DNA of 57,510 bases, from positions 1 to 57,510 of the forward strand of contig CAKRRN010000011.1 in NCBI GenBank assembly GCA_934394435.1, given 5' to 3'. The notes under the pieces were generated by a model. That model ran no database searches, was not told where the DNA came from, and was given only the letters and a program-made list of their open reading frames with translations. The DNA is from an uncultured Bacteroidaceae bacterium (lineage in GTDB: Bacteria > Bacteroidota > Bacteroidia > Bacteroidales > Bacteroidaceae). A program made the translations under genes and the position numbers. Below are positions 25,695-33,173 of the stretch, one piece after another (position 1 is the first letter of the stretch; each line of letters opens with the position of its first letter).

Positions 25695-25702
25695 CAAAGA
25701 TA
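25695..25702 (-). promoter_or_regulatory. -7 box of rplY-pth
   Basis: On the minus strand this reads TATCTTTG. It gives a transcription start near 25689, about 75 nt before rplY. Confidence 0.55.
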
Positions 25703-25795
25703 CTGCTTTTATCCGAATTTCAGATGGTTTCTGGTAACGTTTTTCTTTGCTAAGGAGAAAAATAGACTCTTGTGAAGTGTTAAACAGACCTATGG

Positions 25796-25888
25796 CCGTC
25801 AGGCGTGCTTGTAGATTATAGGGCGAAGTTTGCAAGGAGGTACGGTCGCAAGACAACCTCCTTATAAAGTCTTCGGTGTGTCTGACGG
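25796..25888. other. Nested inverted repeats between DUF3276 and rplY
   Basis: Outer arms CCGTCAG (25796-25802) and CTGACGG (25882-25888) extend inward through wobble pairs. An inner hairpin has AAGGAGGT at 25834-25841 and ACCTCCTT at 25856-25863. The element lies upstream of the rplY promoter, so it would be in the DUF3276 trailer or in a separate small RNA. There is no T-tail. The remainder of this 324-nt gap shows nothing else. Confidence 0.5.
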
Positions 25889-25940
25889 GAAGGCTTCCGG
25901 TTTTGTTCGGGTGGTTTTCTGATTACACTCGTTCGTCGCA

Positions 25941-26285
25941 TTATAGTTCTGTGGAGAAATCCATGTCAATATGTATTTCTCCGTTTTCCTCCTCTTTTCG
26001 GGGTTCTGCTTCGTGATTGTTTTGTGCAAACGTCATGGCTTCTGCCATACTCTCTTTGAATTTGTCAAAATCTTCTGGAAAGAGGAAAATCTTATGTTTT
26101 TCGAAACTTACGTGTTGGCTATCCTGCATTCCGGAAATCATTTTCTTGCTTTCCGTTATGCTCAGATAATTGTCGCCACGCTTGTTCTTCTTTACATCTA
26201 TATAATATACTCTTTGTCCGGCTTTTACTGTTCGTGAGAATAGAATGTCGGCTTCTGTGCCATTTGGGGTATTCTTTGTATCCAT
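25941..26285 (-). CDS. DUF3276 (PUR-like) nucleic-acid-binding protein
   Basis: This 114-residue protein has the single PUR-alpha-like repeat of the Bacteroidetes DUF3276 family: ILFSRTVKAGQRVYYIDVKKNKRGDNYLSITESKK in the first half and HKIFLFPEDFDKF after it, with an acidic C-terminal tail. PUR proteins bind single-stranded DNA or RNA; the cellular role of this bacterial form is unclear. It is divergent from nusB. Confidence 0.9.
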   Translation of the reverse strand: MDTKNTPNGTEADILFSRTVKAGQRVYYIDVKKNKRGDNYLSITESKKMISGMQDSQHVSFEKHKIFLFPEDFDKFKESMAEAMTFAQNNHEAEPRKEEENGEIHIDMDFSTEL

Positions 26286-26392
26286 TGTTATTATTTGTGT
26301 GTGTTAGCTTGTTTTACACATCAAAATTCCTATAATTTTCTCTATCTTCCAAAAAAAACAATGAAAAATGTGCCTGTTTGGCTCAAAATGTG

Positions 26393-26400
26393 TACTTTTG
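26393..26400 (+). promoter_or_regulatory. -7 box of the nusB operon
   Basis: TACTTTTG fits TAnnTTTG and lies about 22 nt before the nusB start. No well-spaced -33 box is visible. Confidence 0.5.
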
Positions 26401-26422
26401 TCCACCTTTTTAGACTTATGGT

Positions 26423-27403
26423 ATGATAAATCGCGAGTTGATTCGTTTGAAACTTGTTCAGATAATCTATTCCTATTATCAGAACGGTTCTCAGAATATG
26501 GATGCTGCGGAAAAGGAGTTTCTATTGAGCCTTTCCCGAGCTTATAAGTTGTATGCCAACCTTCTTTTACTGATTGTGGAGGTGGGACGTATGGGACTTC
26601 GTATGGAAGAGATGCGCAAGAACAGGGCGCGTAGGTTAGGCCTGGAGGCTCCTTTGAGTGCGCGCTTCTCGGAAAATAAGTTCTTGTTGCAGCTGGAAAG
26701 CAATCGACAGTTGCGCGCGTATGTGGAGGACCAGAAGCTCTCTTGGGCAGATCAAGAGACCTTTGTTCGTAACCTGTATTCGCGTATAGAGGAGAGTCCA
26801 CTCTATGCTAAGTATATGGATGCTGAAACGGTAACATATGCTGATGAACGTGATTTCTGGCGTCAGGCATACCGGCAGTTTATTTGCAACAACGAGGAGT
26901 TGGACGCTATCCTTGAGGAGATGGATCTTTATTGGAACGATGATAAGGCGATTGTAGATACGTTTGTGCTCAAGACCATCAAACGGTTTACAGAGGACAG
27001 CACAGACGAACAGCCACTTCAGCCAGAGTTTCGTGATGACTCAGACAGACTGTTTGCCGTTCGCCTGCTACGTCATGCTCTGGCTGGTGCGGATACATAT
27101 ATGAGTCTTGTGGCTAATACTACACGTGGGTGGGACATCAGTCGTGTGGCGCTTATGGACCGTATCGTACTACAGGTAGCGCTGGCAGAGATTCTTACCT
27201 TCCCAGAGATTCCTGTGGGTGTGAGTGTGAACGAATATGTGGAGATAGCCAAGATGTATGGAACTCCGAAGAGTGGAAAATATGTGAATGCAACGCTTGA
27301 CAACATCGTGAAACGTTTGCAAAGCGAAAATAAACTTATAAAGAATGCTCCCGAAGAGGAACGTCGGACAGACAACGGAAAAGTGTCGGAGCACGAAGCG
27401 TAG
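26423..27403 (+). CDS. nusB: Transcription antitermination factor NusB, long form
   Basis: NusB joins NusE/S10 at boxA RNA in ribosomal RNA antitermination. The NusB fold is in the last third (about 200-310: FAVRLLRHALAG, then GWDISRVALMDRIVLQVALAEIL, then EIAKMYGTPKSGKYVNATLDNI). At 326 residues it is about twice the classical length of 140. The N-terminal two hundred residues are helical and charged and begin with a partial NusB-like motif (NRELIRLKLVQIIYSYYQNG). The long form is usual in Bacteroidetes. It heads nusB-yajC-ybbR-coaE. Confidence 0.93.
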   Translation: MINRELIRLKLVQIIYSYYQNGSQNMDAAEKEFLLSLSRAYKLYANLLLLIVEVGRMGLRMEEMRKNRARRLGLEAPLSARFSENKFLLQLESNRQLRAYVEDQKLSWADQETFVRNLYSRIEESPLYAKYMDAETVTYADERDFWRQAYRQFICNNEELDAILEEMDLYWNDDKAIVDTFVLKTIKRFTEDSTDEQPLQPEFRDDSDRLFAVRLLRHALAGADTYMSLVANTTRGWDISRVALMDRIVLQVALAEILTFPEIPVGVSVNEYVEIAKMYGTPKSGKYVNATLDNIVKRLQSENKLIKNAPEEERRTDNGKVSEHEA

Positions 27404-27428
27404 GAATAATAAATAATACGATATTGCT

Positions 27429-27731
27429 ATGATTACAGTATTAACAGCATCTGCGATGCAGCAATACCAGCCTCTGATTATGCTGGGACTTATTATCGTC
27501 ATCATGTGGTTCTTCATCTTCCGCCCTCAGCAGAAGAAGCAGAAGGAAATTCAGAACTTCCGTAACTCTATTGCAGAAGGCCAGACCGTGGTGACCGCGG
27601 GCGGCATCTATGGTACGGTGAAGAAGATTGACGAGGCAGACAATGCCCTTCTGATAGAGGTGGCAAAGGGCGTTTGCATCAAGGTCGATCGTAATTCTGT
27701 TTATGCAACAGCACAGCCTACTGTGCGTTGA
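27429..27731 (+). CDS. yajC: Preprotein translocase subunit YajC
   Basis: A 100-residue protein with one N-terminal membrane helix (about 12-33, PLIMLGLIIVIMWFFIFRP) and a cytoplasmic part with QNFRNSIAEGQTVVTAGGIYG, the YajC signature. It associates with SecDF in protein export. It lies 25 nt after nusB, in the same transcript. Confidence 0.94.
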   Translation: MITVLTASAMQQYQPLIMLGLIIVIMWFFIFRPQQKKQKEIQNFRNSIAEGQTVVTAGGIYGTVKKIDEADNALLIEVAKGVCIKVDRNSVYATAQPTVR

Positions 27732-27802
27732 TAGGCAAGCCCCAATGTTTCTTGTTGCCGGGGAAAGCCGGCAGGCTTCACACAAGCAATTAGACAGCAG
27801 AC

Positions 27803-28816
27803 ATGAACGCCAGAACAAGCAGAACCATTAGAAAGATCAGACTTGCGCTCCTAAGTTCAAAGGCGCGCGAGACACTGGTCTTTCTCTTTTTTCTGGCTGT
27901 TTCCTTTGGCTTCTGGCTTTTGCAGACGCTAAACGAATCGTTTGATATACGTCTGCGTGTGCCTTTGCAATTGACGGATGTGCCAGAGAATGTCGTTATC
28001 ACCACTCCGCTTCCGCAAATGATTACGGTAAGCGTGCACGACAGAGGAACCTCGTTGATACGTTTCATGCGCAGAGGTGAGCTGAAGCCCGTAAACATTA
28101 GTTTTGCTACGTATGACAATGGCGCTTCCAGCGCACGGGTACAGATTCCTCTTCAAGAAGTGCAACGTGAGCTTCAAACCCAATTGGATGCTACCAGTCA
28201 TATACAGTCCATCCATCCCGACACCATAGAGTACTACTATAATAGAGGACTCTCATACAGACTGCCTGTGCGTGTGGGTGGTAAAATCACTACTACGCCC
28301 CAGAACTATCTGGTGGGGACGCATTCAGATCCAGATACACTTACCGTATATGCTCCCGTTAATGTCTTAGACACGATGCAAGCCGCTTATGTCAATGTCT
28401 CACTCTCGAAGCTGACTGGTAACACCACTGTAACGGCTTCTCCTCGGTCGATGAAGGGGGTGCGCTATGAGCCAAGTGAGGTCAGAGTGACAGCCTTGGT
28501 GGACTATTATACAGAGAAGACAGTGGAAGTGCCCATTATTGGTCTTAATTTCCCTGCAGATAAAGTCTTGCGCACATTCCCTGCAAAGGCTCGTGTGACG
28601 TTCAGAGTTGGCTCAACCCAGTTCTCACGGTATACGGCAGACAACTTTGTGCTGGCAGCCACATACGAGGAACTTATACAGAATGAGGCACCCAAGTATC
28701 GGCTCCATCTTAAATCATTACCAGAAGGTGTGTCTAACGCACGCATCGTGCCCCAAGAGGTTGACTATCTGATAGAACAACGGGATGAGTCGGATGACGT
28801 GTCCGATAACCAGTGA
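27803..28816 (+). CDS. YbbR-like domain protein
   Basis: A 337-residue protein with an N-terminal membrane helix (about 25-42, LVFLFFLAVSFGFWLLQT) and then repeated YbbR-like beta domains (about 50-325) outside the membrane. In Firmicutes YbbR proteins lie beside diadenylate cyclase; here the neighbours are yajC and coaE, the usual Bacteroidetes context. Function is unknown. Its stop overlaps a possible GTG start of coaE. Confidence 0.85.
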   Translation: MNARTSRTIRKIRLALLSSKARETLVFLFFLAVSFGFWLLQTLNESFDIRLRVPLQLTDVPENVVITTPLPQMITVSVHDRGTSLIRFMRRGELKPVNISFATYDNGASSARVQIPLQEVQRELQTQLDATSHIQSIHPDTIEYYYNRGLSYRLPVRVGGKITTTPQNYLVGTHSDPDTLTVYAPVNVLDTMQAAYVNVSLSKLTGNTTVTASPRSMKGVRYEPSEVRVTALVDYYTEKTVEVPIIGLNFPADKVLRTFPAKARVTFRVGSTQFSRYTADNFVLAATYEELIQNEAPKYRLHLKSLPEGVSNARIVPQEVDYLIEQRDESDDVSDNQ

Positions 28817-28833
28817 TTAAATCAGCAGAGGCA

Positions 28834-29490
28834 ATGCGAACAAAGAATCCAGAGCAGATAAGGATAGGTATCACAGGAGGTATTGGAAGCGGAAAAAGCT
28901 ACGTGGCTCGTCTGCTGTCTGACTATTGGCATGTACCTGTGTACGATTGCGATACAGAAGCCAAAAGACTTACGTCGGAATCGAAACAGATACGCCAGCA
29001 GCTTACAGAGTTAGTGGGCAAAGAATTGTGGCATGATGGTCAGATGCGGAAAGATATTCTGGCTGATTATCTGTTTGCCAGTTCCGTTCATGCTGCACAG
29101 GTGAATGCCATCATACATCCTGTCGTGCGCGAGGATTTCCTTTGCTGGGCAGATGCTCTTGATTGCCCTGTAGTGGCTATAGAGAGTGCCATACTCTATG
29201 AGAGTGGTTTCTATACAATGGTAGACCATGTAATATTGGTGGAAGCCTCACAAAATGTACGGTTGGAAAGAGCTATGGCAAGAGATGGGGCTTCAAAAAG
29301 CCAAGTGGAGCGACGTATGGCTCAGCAACAAATATCTTTGGCTGCTGATAGCGCTACGTTCATAATAAGAAATGATACAGCTGGCGATGAAAACTTACTT
29401 GAGCAACTAAGGGAGGTGATGACCAAACTGCTGATGTTGAAAGAAGAGCCAGACGTGAGAAATAATTTGAATAAAACAGATATACAATAA
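28834..29490 (+). CDS. coaE: Dephospho-CoA kinase
   Basis: The enzyme phosphorylates dephospho-CoA in the last step of coenzyme A synthesis. GITGGIGSGKSY is the P-loop and the following YDCDTEAKRL and HPVVREDFLCW segments are conserved. I prefer the ATG at 28834 (218 residues); a GTG at 28813 overlapping the ybbR stop would add seven residues. It ends the nusB-yajC-ybbR-coaE group. Confidence 0.93.
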   Translation: MRTKNPEQIRIGITGGIGSGKSYVARLLSDYWHVPVYDCDTEAKRLTSESKQIRQQLTELVGKELWHDGQMRKDILADYLFASSVHAAQVNAIIHPVVREDFLCWADALDCPVVAIESAILYESGFYTMVDHVILVEASQNVRLERAMARDGASKSQVERRMAQQQISLAADSATFIIRNDTAGDENLLEQLREVMTKLLMLKEEPDVRNNLNKTDIQ

Positions 29491-29518
29491 TTATATTTTT
29501 AAAAAAATAGAAAGAAAC

Positions 29519-29941
29519 ATGTTGAGAAAGATTTTGGCCATTTCAGGCAAACCAGGTCTGTATAAACTGGTTTCACATGGTAACCGTAGTCTTATTGTTG
29601 AAACGTTGGATGCACAGCATAAGCGTGTTCCCGTGTTTGCTACAGACAAAGTGGTATCTTTGGCTGATATAGCTATGTACACGGATGAGGAAGAGGTTCC
29701 TCTGCATCAGGTCTTGAACAATATAAAGCAGAAAGAAGATGGGGGTAAAGCCTCTGTTGATTATCGTAAGGCAAGCAGTGAGGAACTGACAGACTATATG
29801 GCTGCTGTGCTCCCTAATTATGATCGTGACCGTGTTCACATCTCTGATATCAAGAAACTCATACAATGGTATGACCTTCTGATATCTAATGGAGTCTCAG
29901 ACTTCGATGAAGAGCAAGCTGCTACTTCAGAGGAAGAATAA
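29519..29941 (+). CDS. DUF5606 family protein
   Basis: A 140-residue cytoplasmic protein beginning MLRKILAISGKPGLYKLV, the hallmark of the Bacteroidetes DUF5606 family. The first half is a small beta-rich domain with DKVVSLADIAMYT; the second half is helical, and the tail is acidic (EEE). Function is unknown. It lies 28 nt after coaE and is followed by a terminator, so it is the last gene of the block. Confidence 0.85.
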   Translation: MLRKILAISGKPGLYKLVSHGNRSLIVETLDAQHKRVPVFATDKVVSLADIAMYTDEEEVPLHQVLNNIKQKEDGGKASVDYRKASSEELTDYMAAVLPNYDRDRVHISDIKKLIQWYDLLISNGVSDFDEEQAATSEEE

Positions 29942-29971
29942 GTATACTTTCTTTTAAACGAAGATAAGTGT

Positions 29972-30009
29972 GGCCACTGGGAAAAACTCCTGGTGGCCTT
30001 TACTTTTCT
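29972..30009 (+). terminator. Terminator after DUF5606
   Basis: Arms at 29972-29982 and 29988-29998 pair over 11 positions including two wobble pairs, and TTTACTTTTC follows. Confidence 0.65.
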
Positions 30010-30041
30010 AATGCATTCTATTTCTCATCTTGCTTAACACA

Positions 30042-30137
30042 CTAAGATAAACGACCGTTCGCCCCCAAGGCTGAACGGTCGTTTATCTTAGCTTACTTTG
30101 TAAAGTATCTTAGGATACTTCACTGTTCAGCCTTGGG
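30042..30137. repeat. Palindromic repeat cluster with overlapping hairpins
   Basis: A perfect 19-bp inverted repeat (30042-30060 with 30073-30091, loop GCCCCCAAGGCT) is followed by the family A 18-mer AAGTATCTTAGGATACTT at 30103-30120, identical to 19377-19394. A second 13-bp inverted repeat, CCCAAGGCTGAAC (30064-30076) with GTTCAGCCTTGGG (30125-30137), shares bases with the first, so the two folds compete. The cluster lies between convergent genes. The rest of the 312-nt gap holds only the terminator of DUF5606. Confidence 0.75.
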
Positions 30138-30253
30138 AAGGACTGCGAATATAATAAGTATACAGGATTCACTGGAAACCTCTCGAGCGTGGGCATTAAG
30201 GATAAAACAATATTTTTTGCATTATTGCCCGGTATAGTGGCAGAGGAGAAACT

Positions 30254-31579
30254 TTAAAGTTGGACCTTGTATCTTCCATTAGTGATGGATTCCAATGTGA
30301 GAGGCTGATAGAAGAGGCTGTAGTCCTCTGGCGCTTGTTCGAGATAGAAGCCGATACGCCCGTCTTTCTGAAGGGTCATAGTACTGTATGCTGACGAGTA
30401 GAAGACAATCTGTAGTCCAGGCTCCCAATCTTCAGCCAGTGCTTGTGCTGTATGAGGGGTATTTTTTGTAAGTTCTTTGTAGTAAATCCCTACACAGGTA
30501 CGCCCGTTGCCTGTTGGCAGACTTTGCAAGAGAATGTTGGTTGGCAGACCCGTTTTGCAGTCTGTTGCAGGAATCAGCAGGATTTCTCCATTACAACTGT
30601 TTGCTCCTACCCGGATGCCTCCTTTGGCTTGCTCGCTTGCAACAGGCTTGTCCCATAGACCTGTCGTAAAGTCCTCGGAGGTGAATCTCCAGACGTTGAA
30701 CCATCGTCCGTACCATTTGCGCCCACTTAATAGGATGTCCCCTCCCGGGAGTTCCTCCACTTTTGGTTCATCGCTTCCTGGACATGCTTGTATGCGGACA
30801 TCGCCTCCCAATGGAAACCAGCTTGAGCCAAAGTCATCTGAATACACTACGTAGGCTCCTTGCATAGCTTTGCCTCTGCAGAGCATGGCAGCATAGAGCC
30901 TGTAGTATTTGCCTTTTTTTACTTGTCTGCTTTGTATGATGCGCCCACTTCCAAAGAACCCTCCATAGGGAACTACGCTACTGTCTGCAGGTGCGAAGAT
31001 GCTTTTCCCTGTCTCTCCCCAAAAGAGTTTTGTTATATTCTCTGGCTTTTCCCATGTAAGTCCTCCATCGTGACTGCGTAGTCGGGCGATACAAGGATGT
31101 TTTTCTGCTGTGGCATATGGGTATGGGATGCATCCGCTCACGCACATGATTAGTACTTCGTCACTTTCTCTGTCTGCCACGATGGCCGCATCACCATATC
31201 CTTTTCCGAAGAATGGATATTCACTGATGCTGTTGTCTCCGTCTGCAATACATGTGGGTTCGCTCCAAGTGAGTCCGTTGTTGGTGCTGTATCTGCAGAG
31301 CAAATCAACTTCGCCAAAACCAATGTCTGCTCCACAGGGTCGCTCGTCAGCAATGGCTACCAATGTACCTGTACGTGTCGTAGTAATAGCAGGTATACGT
31401 CTGGGAAATCCTTGCTTACTTTTGCCGAACCAGAGGAATTGTCCCTGATTCTTATCTTCTTTTGAGATGTATCGTAAGCTGTCTTGTGGGGTTGTTGCGT
31501 AGGCAGAACTGCTCCAATAACAGAGCAGACAAAATGTGATAGGCAGTAATATCTGCGCGAAACGATGTTTTCTTTTCAT
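30254..31579 (-). CDS. Exported sialidase (GH33 exo-alpha-sialidase)
   Basis: A 441-residue enzyme with a signal peptide (about 1-28, ending AYA). The RIP arginine motif is at about 61-63 (RRIPAI). Asp-box repeats are STNNGLTW (98-105), SHDGGLTW (169-176) and SDDFGSSW (247-254). VEELPGGDILLSGR holds a candidate catalytic Glu and SSAYSTM a candidate Tyr nucleophile. It should remove terminal sialic acid from host glycans. No sialic acid catabolism genes are adjacent. GH20 in this window could act on the same glycans, but the two genes are 16 kb apart. Confidence 0.9.
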   Translation of the reverse strand: MKRKHRFAQILLPITFCLLCYWSSSAYATTPQDSLRYISKEDKNQGQFLWFGKSKQGFPRRIPAITTTRTGTLVAIADERPCGADIGFGEVDLLCRYSTNNGLTWSEPTCIADGDNSISEYPFFGKGYGDAAIVADRESDEVLIMCVSGCIPYPYATAEKHPCIARLRSHDGGLTWEKPENITKLFWGETGKSIFAPADSSVVPYGGFFGSGRIIQSRQVKKGKYYRLYAAMLCRGKAMQGAYVVYSDDFGSSWFPLGGDVRIQACPGSDEPKVEELPGGDILLSGRKWYGRWFNVWRFTSEDFTTGLWDKPVASEQAKGGIRVGANSCNGEILLIPATDCKTGLPTNILLQSLPTGNGRTCVGIYYKELTKNTPHTAQALAEDWEPGLQIVFYSSAYSTMTLQKDGRIGFYLEQAPEDYSLFYQPLTLESITNGRYKVQL

Positions 31580-31804
31580 AGATTGTTTTTGTATGTTGGT
31601 GAAAGAGATAACTGTCAGTTTTCTAATCCTTTTCTAAGTTATAGCTCATGTAGGGTACGGATTTGTTTCTTTTGTCCGTTTCCACATTTTTCTCTTCTTT
31701 TGTCGTATGAGTATTTGTTGTCTTGGAAACTATGGGAAAGGGCGTTAATCATTGGCGAATAAAATGCCTGCTTTCCTATTATCTTATTTTAGATGACTTT
31801 TTCT

Positions 31805-32383
31805 CTAAAGAAGTAATATTCCTGTAAGTCCGCATAGCACAATGAGCAGAATAGCTCCCATCTTGTATATTCTCTGCCCGATGAAGGCAAACAGGAAAAG
31901 TCCTATGCTTATCCAAAACTGCCAGGGACATTCTGTGCGGTTGCCGAAGTTTTCCTCAGTCATGAGAAGTAATGAAGCGGCAGCCAGCAGTCCTACCACA
32001 GCAGGGCGCAGACCCTGGAATACATGCTCTACTACAGGATGGTCTTTGTATTTCATAAGAAACTTACTTATGATGAGCATCAGAATGAAACTGGGAAGTA
32101 CCACAGCCACAGTGGCTGTCAGGCTACCTAATGCCCCCCAGTACCATTCGTGTCCCATATCCATGGCTGCGGTGTAACCAACGTATGTGGCACTATTGAT
32201 GCCTATGGGACCTGGGGTGCTTTGGCTTATTGCTACAATATCGGTAAACTCGCCCATGGTCATCCAATGGTAGTGGCTGACTACTTCACCCTGTATCATG
32301 GATATCATAGCATAACCTCCACCGAATCCAAAGAGACCTATGCAGAAGAAGGTCCAAAAGAGCCTGAGAAATAAGAGTACCAT
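31805..32383 (-). CDS. Chromate-type transporter, half protein 2
   Basis: A 192-residue membrane protein of the short-chain ChrA (CHR) family. FFCIGLFGFGGGYAMISMIQGEVV near the N terminus and QSTPGPIGINSATYVGY are CHR signatures, with about five to six helices. Short-chain CHR proteins work as pairs; the partner lies 44 nt upstream in the same direction. The natural substrate in gut bacteria is uncertain and may be another anion. Confidence 0.9.
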   Translation of the reverse strand: MVLLFLRLFWTFFCIGLFGFGGGYAMISMIQGEVVSHYHWMTMGEFTDIVAISQSTPGPIGINSATYVGYTAAMDMGHEWYWGALGSLTATVAVVLPSFILMLIISKFLMKYKDHPVVEHVFQGLRPAVVGLLAAASLLLMTEENFGNRTECPWQFWISIGLFLFAFIGQRIYKMGAILLIVLCGLTGILLL

Positions 32384-32427
32384 ATCTTGCTTGCTTATGT
32401 ATTATAAGGATGTGTCTGTGAGGTGTG

Positions 32428-33000
32428 TTATTTGTTAGCCTGAGAGTCTTGGCTGTCGGCTTCTGTATCAGGATCTTTTAAATATTGTCCGTAAGTGTAT
32501 CCACCAATGCCTGCTATAAGAATGATGTAGATGGGACTTACTCCTACCAACCAAATCAACAATGCAGACACAATAGGAATCCATACCGTGTACTTGTTTA
32601 CATGAGCCGTCTCTGCCATCTTGAATACGGGAGCCGCAATGAGAGCTACTACAGCCGGACGTATACCGCGGAAGAAACGCGCCACCCATTCGTTATCCTT
32701 GAACTCCTGGAAGAGCATGGCTATGGATAAAATGATAATAAACGAGGGTAAGCATGCACCAAGAGTGGAGCACAACGCCCCCTTCACACCACGTAATTTA
32801 TAACCGATAAATATGCTGATGTTTACAGCGAAAATTCCAGGACAACTTTGTGCGACTGCCATCAAGTCTACGAGGTCTTCCTCGCTAATCCATTTTTTTT
32901 GCCCCACGACCTTCTGTTCTATGAGGGGTATCATAGCGTAGCCGCCTCCAATAGTGAAGAGACCAATGTGGAAGAAACTTTTAAATAAATCCCAATACAT
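32428..33000 (-). CDS. Chromate-type transporter, half protein 1
   Basis: Read from the ATG at 33000 this gives 190 residues, matching its partner of 192. The longer frame to 33138 would place a Lys-rich, unrelated 46 residues in front and run into a terminator, so I reject it. FFHIGLFTIGGGYAMIPLIEQKVV and AVAQSCPGIFAVNISIFIGYK are CHR motifs. It should form a heterodimer with the downstream protein. Confidence 0.88.
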   Translation of the reverse strand: MYWDLFKSFFHIGLFTIGGGYAMIPLIEQKVVGQKKWISEEDLVDLMAVAQSCPGIFAVNISIFIGYKLRGVKGALCSTLGACLPSFIIILSIAMLFQEFKDNEWVARFFRGIRPAVVALIAAPVFKMAETAHVNKYTVWIPIVSALLIWLVGVSPIYIILIAGIGGYTYGQYLKDPDTEADSQDSQANK

Positions 33001-33066
33001 TAAGAGAGGATTTGAAATTATAGTGTAAAGATTGAATGATATTTCTTTTTTTTTCTTAACGGAAAA

Positions 33067-33126
33067 ACACGTGGTCAGAACAGACTCTGTTTGATTTCTT
33101 TTGAAGGTCTGTCCTGCTCCACGTGT
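33067..33126. terminator. Hairpin between purL and the chromate-type pair
   Basis: ACACGTGG (33067-33074) pairs with CCACGTGT (33119-33126), with further imperfect pairing inside. T-rich tails lie on both sides, so it can end the purL transcript on the minus strand. Confidence 0.7.
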
Positions 33127-33173
33127 CTTTTTTATCAAAAACTTTTGAATGTATGATGATAGTTCACAAATTC

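Noticed and set aside
30254..31579. Sialic acid utilisation locus around the sialidase
   Set aside because: No lyase, epimerase, permease or esterase gene for sialic acid is adjacent; the sialidase stands alone.
33001..33138. N-terminal extension of the chromate-type half protein
   Set aside because: The extension is Lys-rich and unlike the family, runs into a terminator, and makes the protein much longer than its partner.
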